Notes: generated by a model not told the origin, from the sequence alone. A stretch of 64,000 bases of DNA from Flammeovirgaceae bacterium SG7u.111 (GCA_034044135.1 CP139021.1:6796001-6860000), one strand, 5' to 3'; positions 27,357-36,552 are shown, counted from the stretch's first letter. Program-made: numbers and translations.

Positions 27357-27498
27357 TACGCTTATAAAGTTGAGATAACTTTTACCCCCAAGCTCTTGTT
27401 AGGTTTGCTGTATCAGTTGGTTTGATAAACCAGGCTGTCGCAATAGCCGATATTACGGCAGCTTTGTTCAAGAAAGCCTAAGTCATAAAAAACACCCT

Positions 27499-28752
27499 AT
27501 GCTCAATAGAATCATTTTCTTATTACTCGCAGCATTCCTAATGGTATTGCTGGATTTTTATGTTTTCCAAGCTGTAAAAACCGTTACCAGAAACTGGAAC
27601 AATACAGCTACCCGCAGTATCCATATTCTTTATTGGACCATTAACATCTTGGCTGTTAGTAGTTTTTTGTTCTTGCTCCTTGGCAACCCCGAACTATTGA
27701 ACAGGCAAGTTCGCACCTTCATTGGCGTGGGGATTTTCATGGTTTTCTTTTCCAAAATTATGGTGGCACTTTTTCTTGTCATCGACGATGTCCGACGGTT
27801 TGGGCAATGGGCTTTTCAACAGGTAAAACCCAGTAGTGAACCCAAAGGGGAAAGCGAAGGCATTTCCCGTTCTGAGTTTTTGGCAAAAACGGGCTTGCTC
27901 ATGGGTGGGCTTCCTATGGGGGCTATGCTCTACGGAATTATCTCTGGAGCGCACGACTACCGCATCAGGCGACTGAGCGTATCGTTGCCCAACTTACCTT
28001 CGGAATTCGACGGGCTAAAGATCTGTCAAATTTCCGATATCCATTCGGGGAGTTTTTATAAAAAAGATCCCGTGAACCGAGGCGTCGATATGCTGCTCAA
28101 CGAAAAACCCGATGTAGTTTTTTTCACAGGTGACTTAGTGAACAATGTAGCCTCGGAAATAGAAAACCATCAAGAGATTTTTGAACGAATTTCTGCTCCT
28201 ATGGGTGTGTATTCGGTGCTGGGCAATCACGATTATGGTGACTATGTCCGCTGGGACAGCCAAGAAGAAAAGCGTGCAAACCTAGAGCGGCTCAAGGAAA
28301 TTCACAAAGAAATGGGCTGGCGATTGCTGATGAACGAGCACGAGGTGTTGGAACGAAACGGGCAACAAATAGCGGTGCTAGGAATAGAAAATTGGAGCGC
28401 AAAAGGTCGTTTCCCCAAACACGGCGACTTGGCTAAAGCACATCAGGGCACAGAAAATATTCCTGTTAAATTATTGCTTTCCCATGATCCTAGCCACTGG
28501 GACGCACAAGTACGAAGCGATTACAAAGATATTGATATCATGTTTGCGGGGCATACGCACGGAGCGCAGTTTGGCGTGGAAATACCGGGACTAAAATGGA
28601 GTCCTGTAAAATACATGTATGAAAAATGGGCAGGGCTTTACCAGGAAGGAAGCCAATATTTGTATGTGAACCGAGGGTTCGGATATTTGGGATTTCCGGG
28701 CAGAATAGGCATTCTCCCAGAAATCACCATCCTTGAATTGAAAACAGCTTAG
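27499..28752 (+). CDS. Membrane-anchored metallophosphoesterase
   Basis: 417 residues. The first 100 or so hold several hydrophobic helices, then a linker with a further hydrophobic stretch (GLLMGGLPMGAMLYGII, about 130-146). The calcineurin-like catalytic domain follows, with SDIHSG, TGDLVNN, GNHDYGD and GHTHG (His352 and His354). This is the YaeI/LpxH-like architecture seen in bacterial phosphodiesterases facing the periplasm or cytoplasm near the membrane. The substrate is unknown. Two metal ions, probably Mn or Fe, are expected. It converges with the small membrane protein gene, with one base between the stop codons. Confidence 0.9.
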   Translation: MLNRIIFLLLAAFLMVLLDFYVFQAVKTVTRNWNNTATRSIHILYWTINILAVSSFLFLLLGNPELLNRQVRTFIGVGIFMVFFSKIMVALFLVIDDVRRFGQWAFQQVKPSSEPKGESEGISRSEFLAKTGLLMGGLPMGAMLYGIISGAHDYRIRRLSVSLPNLPSEFDGLKICQISDIHSGSFYKKDPVNRGVDMLLNEKPDVVFFTGDLVNNVASEIENHQEIFERISAPMGVYSVLGNHDYGDYVRWDSQEEKRANLERLKEIHKEMGWRLLMNEHEVLERNGQQIAVLGIENWSAKGRFPKHGDLAKAHQGTENIPVKLLLSHDPSHWDAQVRSDYKDIDIMFAGHTHGAQFGVEIPGLKWSPVKYMYEKWAGLYQEGSQYLYVNRGFGYLGFPGRIGILPEITILELKTA

Positions 28753-28753
28753 G

Positions 28754-28978
28754 CTATACGGGACGATCGTCTTTGATGCCTCTTGGGGCATCTACAGGCC
28801 ATGAAATCCCTGGAGGCAAATCTATTACGGGAGGAGTTTCCCCTCTTCCCCAATCACCGCCACCATTGTCACTTCCACTGTTCCCATCAGTAGCGGCATC
28901 TTCCTTCAATGCCTTAATGATGATATAAATCACCACCACAAAGGACAGGATGAATATGATTAGGTAATCAGTTATCAT
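28754..28978 (-). CDS. Small single-pass membrane protein
   Basis: 74 residues: one N-terminal helix (YLIIFILSFVVVIYIIIKAL), then a low-complexity hydrophilic tail rich in Gly, Asp and Pro (SGSDNGGGDWGRG). Its stop converges closely on the metallophosphoesterase gene. It has a reasonable length and hydrophobicity for a real small protein, but no family and no clear ribosome site support it, so it could be chance. Function unknown. Confidence 0.45.
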   Translation of the reverse strand: MITDYLIIFILSFVVVIYIIIKALKEDAATDGNSGSDNGGGDWGRGETPPVIDLPPGISWPVDAPRGIKDDRPV

Positions 28979-29215
28979 AATTGAAATGGTTTAAATTATT
29001 GGTAGTCTGTTTTTTAGATAAAGCGTATTTTTCGGGAAAATGTTGACTAGAAGCCGATTTTTTTTTTGAATTCGAGAAAAACATCTAATTATCCTATTCA
29101 ATCGGGGATCAGTAATATCGTTCTATATAATTTTCCTTAAAACCTCTTTTTTTTCTAACTCCTAAGCTTCAGTTTCTTGTACCTAATTTCCTAAAATTTA
29201 ACCCTAAATTCAACT

Positions 29216-29223
29216 TACCTTTG
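29216..29223 (+). promoter_or_regulatory. Possible -7 element (TACCTTTG) of the M20 amidohydrolase gene
   Basis: This matches TAnnTTTG 39 bases before the ATG at 29262. The expected TTG about 19 bases upstream is not seen. Confidence 0.35.
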
Positions 29224-29261
29224 CTAATTTGGCAGCTTGAACAAATACAGAACTGAATAAG

Positions 29262-30458
29262 ATGGAACTTAGCAATAGGATCAAACAAGTAGTATCGGAG
29301 AATATTGGGGAAATAATAGCAAACAGAAGGCATATCCACAGCCATCCTGAATTATCGTTTGAAGAAGTTGAGACGGCAAAGTTCATTGCAGAGAAGTTGA
29401 GGTCTTATGGGCTAGAGCCACAAGAAGGCGTAGCTGGTACGGGTGTAGTCGCTCTGGTAAAAGGGAAAAACCCTGACAAAAAAACTGTTGCTTTAAGGGC
29501 AGATATCGATGCTCTTCCTATAAAAGAAGCCAACGATATAAGTTATAAATCAAAAAAAGAGGGCGTGATGCATGCCTGCGGGCACGATGTACACAGCTCA
29601 TCGCTATTGGGCGTAGCCAAGGTGCTAAGCGAAGTAAAGGATGATTTTGAAGGAACGGTAAAGCTCATTTTCCAACCTGGGGAAGAAAAAGCACCGGGCG
29701 GGGCTTCAATGATGATAAAAGAAGGTGTATTGGAAAACCCAGCACCCAAAAGAATATTAGGACAGCACGTAATGCCACTTATTCCCGTAGGAAAAGTTGG
29801 TTTCAGAGAAGGAATTTACATGGCTAGTGCCGATGAGATTTACCTTACGGTGAAAGGAAAAGGCGGCCACGCAGCCATGCCCGATAAATTGATCGACCCA
29901 GTATTGACCACTGCCTACATCATCGTTGCTTTACAGCAGGTAGTGAGCCGAAATGCCGACCCAAAAATCCCCTCAGTGCTTTCTTTTGGAAGAATCATAG
30001 CTGATGGAGCTACCAACGTAATCCCTAACACGGTAGAAGTAGCTGGTACTTTCCGAACCCTAGATGAAGAATGGAGAGCCGAGGCAAAAAAGCGCATCAA
30101 AAAAATAGCCGGGAGCATTGCCGAATCGATGGGCGCTGAGGTAGATGTGAATATCGTTCATGGCTATCCTTTTTTGAGCAACCACCCTGAATTTTCCCAC
30201 AAAATGAGAAAAGCTGCCGAGGAATACATGGGCGAAGAAAACGTGGTAGATTTAGATATCTGGATGGCAGCAGAAGACTTTTCTTTCTATTCTCAGGAAA
30301 TTGACGCTTGCTTTTATAGGTTAGGGACAAGGAACGAAGAGAAGGGAATAGTTTCGGGAGTTCATACCCCTACCTTCAATATTGATGAAGATGCCCTTGA
30401 AGTTGGGGCGGGGCTTATGGCTTGGCTAGCTATTTCGGAACTTCACAGCGAAGACTAA
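29262..30458 (+). CDS. M20-family amidohydrolase (N-acyl-amino-acid hydrolase type)
   Basis: 398 residues, single domain plus dimerisation lid. Zinc-site motifs visible are HACGHDVHSS (Cys106, His108) and PGEEKAPGG, followed by GQHVMP and, near the C-terminus, AAEDFSFY. This is the pattern of amidohydrolases such as hippurate hydrolase, N-acetyl-cysteine or IAA-amino-acid hydrolase, as opposed to the Cys-lacking dipeptidases. It likely releases an amino acid from an N-acyl derivative in the cytosol. There is no signal peptide, and the exact substrate is unknown. It has its own terminator. Confidence 0.9.
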   Translation: MELSNRIKQVVSENIGEIIANRRHIHSHPELSFEEVETAKFIAEKLRSYGLEPQEGVAGTGVVALVKGKNPDKKTVALRADIDALPIKEANDISYKSKKEGVMHACGHDVHSSSLLGVAKVLSEVKDDFEGTVKLIFQPGEEKAPGGASMMIKEGVLENPAPKRILGQHVMPLIPVGKVGFREGIYMASADEIYLTVKGKGGHAAMPDKLIDPVLTTAYIIVALQQVVSRNADPKIPSVLSFGRIIADGATNVIPNTVEVAGTFRTLDEEWRAEAKKRIKKIAGSIAESMGAEVDVNIVHGYPFLSNHPEFSHKMRKAAEEYMGEENVVDLDIWMAAEDFSFYSQEIDACFYRLGTRNEEKGIVSGVHTPTFNIDEDALEVGAGLMAWLAISELHSED

Positions 30459-30475
30459 AGCTCAAAATATGAAAC

Positions 30476-30535
30476 AAATGCGGACTCAATTGGAAAAGCA
30501 ATAAACATAAATTTCAATTTCCGCATTTTTTCACT
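30476..30535 (+). terminator. Intrinsic terminator of amidohydrolase gene
   Basis: A 9-bp outer stem (30476-30484 with 30520-30528), with an imperfect inner stem (ATTGGAAA/TTTCAAT), followed by a T-run. Confidence 0.7.
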
Positions 30536-30956
30536 TTTTTTGCCAAGCCAATAAATAAAAAAACACTTACATAGAGAGAGCTATTTCCTTGTGTTCTAAA
30601 GTCCATATTGACTTCAAAACATTCACTAAAACCTCTTAAACAAAGTAAGCTGTTACTAGTTATCGCGACTCAGAAACTCTATCCTCCAAAGGCTTAGTTT
30701 TTCTCATCATCATAAACTCACATACGTAGTATCCGATAATTTAGTAAACCCTACACATAGTAGCTATTAATTCCATCCACAATCAATGCTATAAAATTTC
30801 TTCTTTCATAGATTTTTGTAGGTTTGTGTTTGTTATCTACTTAAGTAGAAGAATCGGATTTATTTCGCTTTGATAAGGGTGCATTACAACATGCACTAAG
30901 AACAAGAGACACTTTGTATCAAAATCAATTTTGGTTAGTTATAAAATTTAAAACCA
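30536..30956. other. Long leader region before pfkA with two palindromes
   Basis: No coding frame is convincing. At 30819-30826 TAGGTTTG matches the -7 element, so the transcript may start near 30833. A 14-bp palindrome (TCTACTTAAGTAGA, 30836-30849) lies at that point, and GTGCAT/ATGCAC (30879-30896) makes a short hairpin further down. Confidence 0.4.
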
Positions 30957-31931
30957 GTGAAAAAAATAGCAGTATTCACATCAGGTGGGGACGCCCCCGG
31001 CATGAACGCAGCCATTAGGGCAGCAGTAAGAGGAGCCGTTTATAACCACCTCGAAGTTTACGGAATCATAAGAGGTTACAAAGGGATGATCGAAGATGAC
31101 TTCATTCCCCTTGGCACCAAAGACGTTGGCAATATTATCCAAAGAGGCGGTACCATGCTCAAATCAGCAAGATCTGAGGAGTTTCGTACCAAAATGGGCA
31201 GAAAAAAAGCCTACGAAAACATCAAGAAAAGAGGAATAGAAGGCATTGTGGCTATTGGAGGCAACGGTACATTCACTGGGGCAGAGATTTTTCATAGAGA
31301 ATTTGGGATTCCTACTGTCGGCGTTCCGGGAACGATTGATAATGACCTGTACGGTACTGATTATACCGTAGGCTTCGATACTGCGGTAAATACAGCCCTC
31401 GATGCTATTGATAAAATCAGGGATACGGCCGACTCGCACGACCGAGTGTTCTTTGTAGAAGTAATGGGTCGCGACTCTGGCTACATAGCCATCCAAACGG
31501 GTATTGGTGGAGGTGCTGAGCTGGTAATGATCCCTGAAAACCCAACCGATAGCCTTGACGGCGTGATAGAAACCTTAAAAAATAGAGGCGGTCACCACAA
31601 ATCTTCTTCTATAGTGATAGTAGCAGAAGGAGAAGAAATTGGCGATGCGCACTACATCTCGGTAAAGGCAAAAGAAATGCTGCCTAATATGGATATCCGT
31701 ATGACTTCACTGGGTCATGTACAGCGTGGTGGAGCGCCTACTGCCATCGACAGAATTTTGGCTAGTCGCTTGGGGCTTGCCGCGGTAGAAGGGCTTATGG
31801 AAGGAAGGTCAAACGTGATGGCAGGTATCATTAACGACAAGATAGAATATACTACCTTCCATGACAGCATCAACAAGAAAAAAGCCTTGAACCACGACCT
31901 GATCAAGATGGTGAACATCTTGAGTATTTAG
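30957..31931 (+). CDS. pfkA: ATP-dependent 6-phosphofructokinase
   Basis: 324 residues, the usual single-domain PfkA, phosphorylating fructose 6-phosphate. It begins with GTG (KKIAVFTSGGDAPGMNA), the standard N-terminus for the family. Visible are the PGTIDND catalytic loop, VEVMGRDSGYIA, the effector-site segments and LGHVQRGG. The ATP/Mg loop normally reading GGDGS/T is here GGNGT (near residue 104), so Asp is replaced by Asn at the residue usually bound to magnesium. No fba or tpi genes are adjacent. Confidence 0.95.
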   Translation: MKKIAVFTSGGDAPGMNAAIRAAVRGAVYNHLEVYGIIRGYKGMIEDDFIPLGTKDVGNIIQRGGTMLKSARSEEFRTKMGRKKAYENIKKRGIEGIVAIGGNGTFTGAEIFHREFGIPTVGVPGTIDNDLYGTDYTVGFDTAVNTALDAIDKIRDTADSHDRVFFVEVMGRDSGYIAIQTGIGGGAELVMIPENPTDSLDGVIETLKNRGGHHKSSSIVIVAEGEEIGDAHYISVKAKEMLPNMDIRMTSLGHVQRGGAPTAIDRILASRLGLAAVEGLMEGRSNVMAGIINDKIEYTTFHDSINKKKALNHDLIKMVNILSI

Positions 31932-31957
31932 GTTCTAAAAAAAGAGACTGGAGGTTG

Positions 31958-32004
31958 GATGTTAGAAAAAAGTAAAACTCCAAAAAACATTTTTTTCTAA
32001 CATC
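31958..32004. repeat. 14-bp AT-rich inverted repeat after pfkA
   Basis: GATGTTAGAAAAAA (31958-31971) and its exact complement (31991-32004) with a 19-base loop. It could fold in RNA and help end the pfkA transcript, though no T-run follows. Confidence 0.6.
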
Positions 32005-32065
32005 TATTCTGAATTGATACACTAACTCGGGGGCAATTCAAGCGGATGCTTGAAATTATGGTTTC

Positions 32066-32097
32066 GGCACGAGCGAGACGCTCGCGCCAGCTTTTTT
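32066..32097 (+). terminator. GC-rich hairpin with T-run, likely pfkA terminator
   Basis: GGC/GCC outer and CGAGCG/CGCTCG inner pairs (32066-32088, one mismatch), a 3-base loop, then six T's at 32092-32097. The sequence looks like the GC-rich repeat words scattered in intergenic spaces of Bacteroidota and may be a dispersed repeat that also terminates. Confidence 0.6.
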
Positions 32098-32237
32098 CTT
32101 TTTTTGGAAAACCTATTTTTGATCCTAAGATACTGTGTCAGTTCATCTATTCTCTAGCTTCTCTTAATCTCCATAAACTAGTTTTCTGGGGCATTAAGTT
32201 ATTCCTTGCCTTGCTCCTAATTTATACATTCTACTAA

Positions 32238-33068
32238 TCAAGACTTCACCTTTATACTCGTACAATTTTCCGAATAGATATCTTCTTCTAAGATGATCTT
32301 GATTACCTCGTCGTGGTCGAGCGTTGTACCCAGCATTTCCATCTTTACCCCCTCTTCTTCTTGCTTAAATACTTTCCCAGACTTGTCCCATTTGTAAATA
32401 CTGTGCCCAGTCCTCACCATTTTGCCATCGGCTACGGTTCGGAACACAAAATTATCGAGCGTGGTGGCATAGTTACTTCCCCTTGGCAAAGTTGTTTTCG
32501 ATACATATTCCGCTTCTTTCCCCATACTTTCAAATAGCTCGCAAAGGCAAATTCCTTTGATTTTCTCATCTTCTATCTCTATGATGGAATAATGGATGCA
32601 TTTCCACTCACCTGCTATTTTCTTACAAATAATATTGACCAACTGCGTACCCTTCACCAGCATACTCCCCGACTGGGAAATAGAATAATGGTCTACATAA
32701 GAAGCTATCCCGATATCATCTCTCACGATGGTGTTTAAAATATCACCTACCTTGTGCGAAATTGAGATCCCTTCATCTCGCACCATATTATCGAGGTGGT
32801 CTGCAAAGTTTTCATACCCTCCTCGCATCACATTAGTTCGGTTGGCTATGTTCACAAAAGTGATATCTACCGTAGATTTTTTGTGAAAGTATTGGAGTAC
32901 TGTTTCCTTCTTCTTGGTTTTTGCCAAATCGGAATATGCCTTCGAAAAACCATAAATAAAGCTTTCTAAGCTCTTATTGGTCGACTTTACTTGTGCATTT
33001 AGCTGGTTGGAAAAAGTAAAAAGGAGAAAAAAACTAATAATAGCGAAGTAGTAACTATTTTTTATCAT
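32238..33068 (-). CDS. Hypothetical secreted protein with NTF2-like region
   Basis: 276 residues from the Met at 33068, with a signal peptide cleaved near LNAQ-V. The first mature half (AYSDLAKTKKKETVLQYFHKKSTVDITFVNIANRTNVMRGGYENFADHLDNMVRDEGISISHKV...) has the helix-strand layout of SnoaL/NTF2-like proteins, in which a fixed fold is used for binding or catalysis. The C-terminal part is unrelated and has paired cysteines (ICLCELF). Fourteen codons upstream of the start would need an alternative frame with no signal, so the 33068 start is preferred. No function assigned. Confidence 0.6.
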   Translation of the reverse strand: MIKNSYYFAIISFFLLFTFSNQLNAQVKSTNKSLESFIYGFSKAYSDLAKTKKKETVLQYFHKKSTVDITFVNIANRTNVMRGGYENFADHLDNMVRDEGISISHKVGDILNTIVRDDIGIASYVDHYSISQSGSMLVKGTQLVNIICKKIAGEWKCIHYSIIEIEDEKIKGICLCELFESMGKEAEYVSKTTLPRGSNYATTLDNFVFRTVADGKMVRTGHSIYKWDKSGKVFKQEEEGVKMEMLGTTLDHDEVIKIILEEDIYSENCTSIKVKS

Positions 33069-33280
33069 GTTGCTAGCTTTAAGGTTAGAGAAAAAAGGAT
33101 GGTAGAGCAATTAAAGGGGCTTAGTTTAAATCTACTAATTTTTTGAGAAAAACCTGACCTTCAGCCCTTCTAGCACACAGCCTTTATTTATTTGTACGTA
33201 GTATTAGTCGCCCAAAGCCAAACATCCTCCCAAAATACTTAAAAACATCTTTACCCTCTCCAAGGTAATTTGCTTATCCT

Positions 33281-33288
33281 TACATTTG
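33281..33288 (+). promoter_or_regulatory. Possible -7 element (TACATTTG) of pyrF
   Basis: This matches TAnnTTTG 49 bases before the ATG at 33337. The expected TTG at the ideal distance is absent. Confidence 0.4.
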
Positions 33289-33336
33289 CAGCAAAGCAAA
33301 AAAACTGTATTCTATTCGATCAAAAAACAAGTACTC

Positions 33337-34149
33337 ATGGATAAGCAAACCTTATTTTCCAACATACTTAGAAAAAAATCCTACCTCTGTGTTGGGCTAG
33401 ATTCCGACCTTAGCAAGATCCCCCCACATTTGCTCAAGGAAAAAGACCCTATTTTCGAATTTAACAAACAAATAATAGATGCCACTGCCGATTACTGCGT
33501 GGCCTACAAACCAAATATTGCCTTCTACGAATCTATGGGAACAAAGGGCTGGGAAACCTTGGAAAAAACTTTAGAATACATCCCAAAAGATCAGTTCACC
33601 ATAGCCGATGCGAAGCGTGGGGACATTGGAAACACTTCTAAAATGTATGCAAAGGCATTTTTTGAGCAAATGGACTTCGACTCCATCACGGTTTCCCCCT
33701 ACATGGGCAGCGATTCGGTTACTCCTTTTCTAGAGTTTGATGGCAAGTGGGTAATCTTACTGGCCTTGACTTCTAACATTGGCAGCAGGGATTTCCAAAA
33801 TCTCGAAACGGGCGATTACCAACTTTACCAAAACGTGCTCGACACCAGCAAGCATTGGGGAACAGCTAACCAGCTTATGTATGTGATTGGGGCAACCCGA
33901 GCCGAATATCTGAAAGATGTGAGGGAAATTGTGCCCGATCATTTTTTCTTAGTACCAGGCGTAGGCGCACAGGGCGGTAGCCTAGAGGATGTCTCAAAAT
34001 ATGGAATGAATAGTTCTTGTGGCCTACTAGTCAACTCTTCTCGTGGAATTATCTATGCCTCAAACGGAGAAGACTTTGCGCAGGAGGCAGGCAAAGCAGC
34101 CAAAGCACTACAAGAAGAAATGGCCGTGTATTTAGAGAAGTATTTGTAA
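33337..34149 (+). CDS. pyrF: Orotidine 5'-phosphate decarboxylase (type 2)
   Basis: 270 residues from the Met at 33337. This is the longer PyrF2 form, with the catalytic cluster Asp91, Lys93 and Asp96 in [12 protein letters not shown]. It makes UMP from orotidine 5'-phosphate in the last step of de novo pyrimidine synthesis. The Met 17 codons upstream is poorly conserved. No other pyr genes are adjacent. It is followed by an inverted repeat of short related words. Confidence 0.95.
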   Translation: MDKQTLFSNILRKKSYLCVGLDSDLSKIPPHLLKEKDPIFEFNKQIIDATADYCVAYKPNIAFYESMGTKGWETLEKTLEYIPKDQFTIADAKRGDIGNTSKMYAKAFFEQMDFDSITVSPYMGSDSVTPFLEFDGKWVILLALTSNIGSRDFQNLETGDYQLYQNVLDTSKHWGTANQLMYVIGATRAEYLKDVREIVPDHFFLVPGVGAQGGSLEDVSKYGMNSSCGLLVNSSRGIIYASNGEDFAQEAGKAAKALQEEMAVYLEKYL

Positions 34150-34227
34150 AACTGGTTACTAGTTGCTTGTTTCTAGTTGCTGGTTAAAAAAAGAAAATCT
34201 AGCAACTAGTAACAAGCAACCAGAAAC
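34150..34227. repeat. Inverted repeat built of related short words after pyrF
   Basis: The left part holds TTGCTTGTTTCTAGTTGCT and the right part its complement with one mismatch. Within each arm, words such as CTAGTTGC and GGTTGC/GGTTAC recur. A similar stretch without the inverse arm lies at 42247-42281. It could terminate the pyrF transcript, but no clear T-run follows. Confidence 0.6.
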
Positions 34228-34306
34228 TGCCACCTACTTATAAGCAAGCTTAGCTGAACCAAGTAAAACTAAATTATTCAAGATTCTTACCAGTTGAAGA
34301 AAACCC

Positions 34307-35314
34307 ATGTTCATAGATTTTAGAAGCGATACAGTTACCAAGCCCACCGAAGGCATGTTGCAGGCAATGATGACCGCCGAAGTGGGCGACGATGTGTTTG
34401 GCGAAGACCCGACCATTCAGAAGCTGGAACAAAGGCTGGCAGAGATGTTTGGGATGGAAAAAGGGCTTTACTGCCCCTCGGGCACTATGACCAACCAAAT
34501 TGCTATTAAGCTGCTCACCAACCCTATGGAAGAGCTTATTTGCGATAGGCTTGCCCATATTTACAACTATGAAGGCGGGGGCATTGCTTTCAATTCTTCG
34601 GTGAGCACACGCCTAGTCCATGGAAAAAAGGGGATTATGACGGCAGATATGGTCTTGGAAAATATCAACCCCAATGATATCCACCAACCAAGCACCACCC
34701 TTGTAGCCCTAGAAAATACGATGAACAAAGGAGGGGGTAGTTATTATACACTGCCCCAAATTGCGGCGATTAGTAAGGTTTGCAAAGAAAACAACTTGTA
34801 TCTCCACCTCGATGGCGCACGAGTTTTCAATGCGCTAGTAGAGACAGGAGAAGACCCGAAGGAATACGGAAAATACTTCGATACTATTTCTATCTGCCTT
34901 TCCAAAGGCTTGGGAGCACCTGCTGCTTCTGTTTTGCTTATGAGTGAAGCTAATTATCCAAAAGCACTTCGAATCCGAAAAGTGATGGGAGGAGGAATGC
35001 GGCAAGGAGGCTATTTGGCAGCGGCAGGTATCTACGCCCTCGACCATCATATTGAACGATTGAAGGAAGACCATGAACGGGCAAAAACCTTGGGCGAGAC
35101 GTTGAAGATGCTTCATTTTGTTCGCTCTGTGTATCCTATAGATACCAACATTGTAATTTTTGAGGTGGACGATGCCAAGGAAATGGTTCAGCAACTCAAA
35201 GAGATGGGGATAGGCTCGGTAACTTTTGGCCCTACCCTAGTCAGGTTTGTAACCCACTTAGATATTGACGATGAAAAACTGGAAAAGGCTATTAATATTT
35301 TAAGGGGAATGTAG
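34307..35314 (+). CDS. ltaE: Low-specificity L-threonine aldolase
   Basis: 335 residues, PLP fold-type I. FIDFRSDTVTKPTEGM opens the family, SGTMTNQIA and HLDGARVFNA bind PLP and substrate, and the PLP lysine is Lys200 (SICLSKGLGAP). It cleaves L-threonine or L-allo-threonine into glycine and acetaldehyde. It is probably its own transcript, with an intergenic region full of small palindromes after it. Confidence 0.94.
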   Translation: MFIDFRSDTVTKPTEGMLQAMMTAEVGDDVFGEDPTIQKLEQRLAEMFGMEKGLYCPSGTMTNQIAIKLLTNPMEELICDRLAHIYNYEGGGIAFNSSVSTRLVHGKKGIMTADMVLENINPNDIHQPSTTLVALENTMNKGGGSYYTLPQIAAISKVCKENNLYLHLDGARVFNALVETGEDPKEYGKYFDTISICLSKGLGAPAASVLLMSEANYPKALRIRKVMGGGMRQGGYLAAAGIYALDHHIERLKEDHERAKTLGETLKMLHFVRSVYPIDTNIVIFEVDDAKEMVQQLKEMGIGSVTFGPTLVRFVTHLDIDDEKLEKAINILRGM

Positions 35315-35795
35315 GATTTGTTTTAAGCGACATAATTATTATGTCTAATAGTAGCTTGTGGCCCATCTGCAACATTGCAAGCTATCCCGTTTGGAGATTT
35401 TATTAGATGTAAAAGAACCTCGTAGAGGTTCCATTATTGTAGATTTGGCCAAGCAGATGAAAACAACGCCGTAGAGCCTGTCCCGCATTTCGGCGGTATG
35501 TTGCAGAATTTGTGTAAAATGTAGGTTTCTGCAACCCCTCACGGGGTTGATAGAATGTTTATGCTAATTACTACAATTATGAAACCCCTACAGGGTTTTC
35601 TCTAAACATCTTTACAAAAATGACGGTTAATTAGTCAATCTTAATTAAGCCTCGTTCAAAAGAAAACGATTTGGCTTTAGCCTAAACTAGGCTCTGTAAA
35701 TAAGCACCTAATCACTGCATTACATCTATAACCAGTGAAAAAGTTTAAATGATTTCTATTCTGAAACAACTTTTTTAAACTAACTACCTTTAGAC
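35315..35795. other. Repeat-bearing intergenic space after ltaE
   Basis: No coding frame. Three small perfect hairpins: GAACCTC-GTA-GAGGTTC (35415-35431), AACCCC-TCAC-GGGGTT (35534-35549) and AAACCC-CTACA-GGGTTT (35582-35598). At 35651-35690 lies one copy of a roughly 40-base repeat (TTTGGCTTTAGCCTAAACTA at its end), with another at 42336-42377. Confidence 0.6.
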
Positions 35796-36254
35796 ATGAG
35801 CCTTAAAGACAACCTAGAAAAGTATCAGCTTTCATTGCCCAATGTTTCAACTCCTGGGGGTAGTTATACCTCTGTAAATGTCAGAGGGAATATCGCATAT
35901 ATCGCTATCCAATTCCCCATACTAAATGAGGAGTTTTTGTACACAGGGCGATTAGGAGATGAGCTTACAACAGAGCAAGGCTATAAGGCAATGGAATTAT
36001 GCGCACTCAATGTTTTGGCACAGGTTGAAAACAAAATTGGGTTTGACAATATAGTAGGCCTCAACCATATTGATGCATATTTCCAATCGGGTAAGGATTG
36101 GGATGATTCGCCTAAAGTAGTCAATGGAGCCTCCGACTTATTCGTAAAAGTATTGGAAGAGAAAGGGCAACATTCGAGGGCTATTTTTGGTGTAGAAAAG
36201 CTACCAAGAAATTTTAGTGTTGGGCTTACTACTTCATTTACTACAATAGGCTAA
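35796..36254 (+). CDS. RidA/YjgF-family protein
   Basis: 152 residues, one YjgF/RidA (chorismate mutase-like) domain of the longer, endoribonuclease-like subgroup. It has SLPNVSTPGGSYTSVNVRGNIAYIA near the N-terminus and the conserved GVEKLPRNFSVGL near the C-terminus, where RidA enzymes place Arg. RidA proteins deaminate reactive enamine/imine intermediates, but this subgroup is often of unknown role. It is followed immediately by the 21-bp tandem repeat array. Confidence 0.85.
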   Translation: MSLKDNLEKYQLSLPNVSTPGGSYTSVNVRGNIAYIAIQFPILNEEFLYTGRLGDELTTEQGYKAMELCALNVLAQVENKIGFDNIVGLNHIDAYFQSGKDWDDSPKVVNGASDLFVKVLEEKGQHSRAIFGVEKLPRNFSVGLTTSFTTIG

Positions 36255-36259
36255 CGGTT

Positions 36260-36552
36260 TTACAGAAGGAGAGTAAAGACCTACAAAGTAAGTCCTCGGA
36301 CATACAGACTGAGCCAATAGAAGTACAGACTGAGTCCTTGGACGTACAGACCGAGTGAAAAGAAGTACAGACCGAGTCCTTGGACACACAGACCGAGTGA
36401 AAAGAAGTACAGACCGAGTCCTTGGACACACAGACCGAGTGAAAAGAAGTACAAACCGAGTCCTTGGACGCACAGACCGAGTGAAAAGAAGTACAAACCG
36501 AGCCGATGAACGAATAGACTGAGTGTAAAGACGTTTAGACGAGCAAAAAGAC
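36260..36552. repeat. Array of fourteen 21-bp tandem repeats
   Basis: Fourteen units of 21 bases (the last 20) run without gaps from 6 bases after the RidA-like stop. Even and odd units alternate: one variant is GTACAGACCGAGTCCTTGGAC, the other differs in the last eight bases (GAAAAGAA). This gives a 42-base higher-order period. Units at both ends are the most diverged and the middle ones nearly identical, as expected from slippage or unequal crossing over. No spacers, so not CRISPR. All minus-strand frames are open across it, which follows from the unit having no minus-strand stops and is not evidence of coding. Confidence 0.95.

Noticed and set aside
36260-36552. Possible CRISPR array
   Set aside because: Units are contiguous, with no unique spacers and no cas genes nearby.
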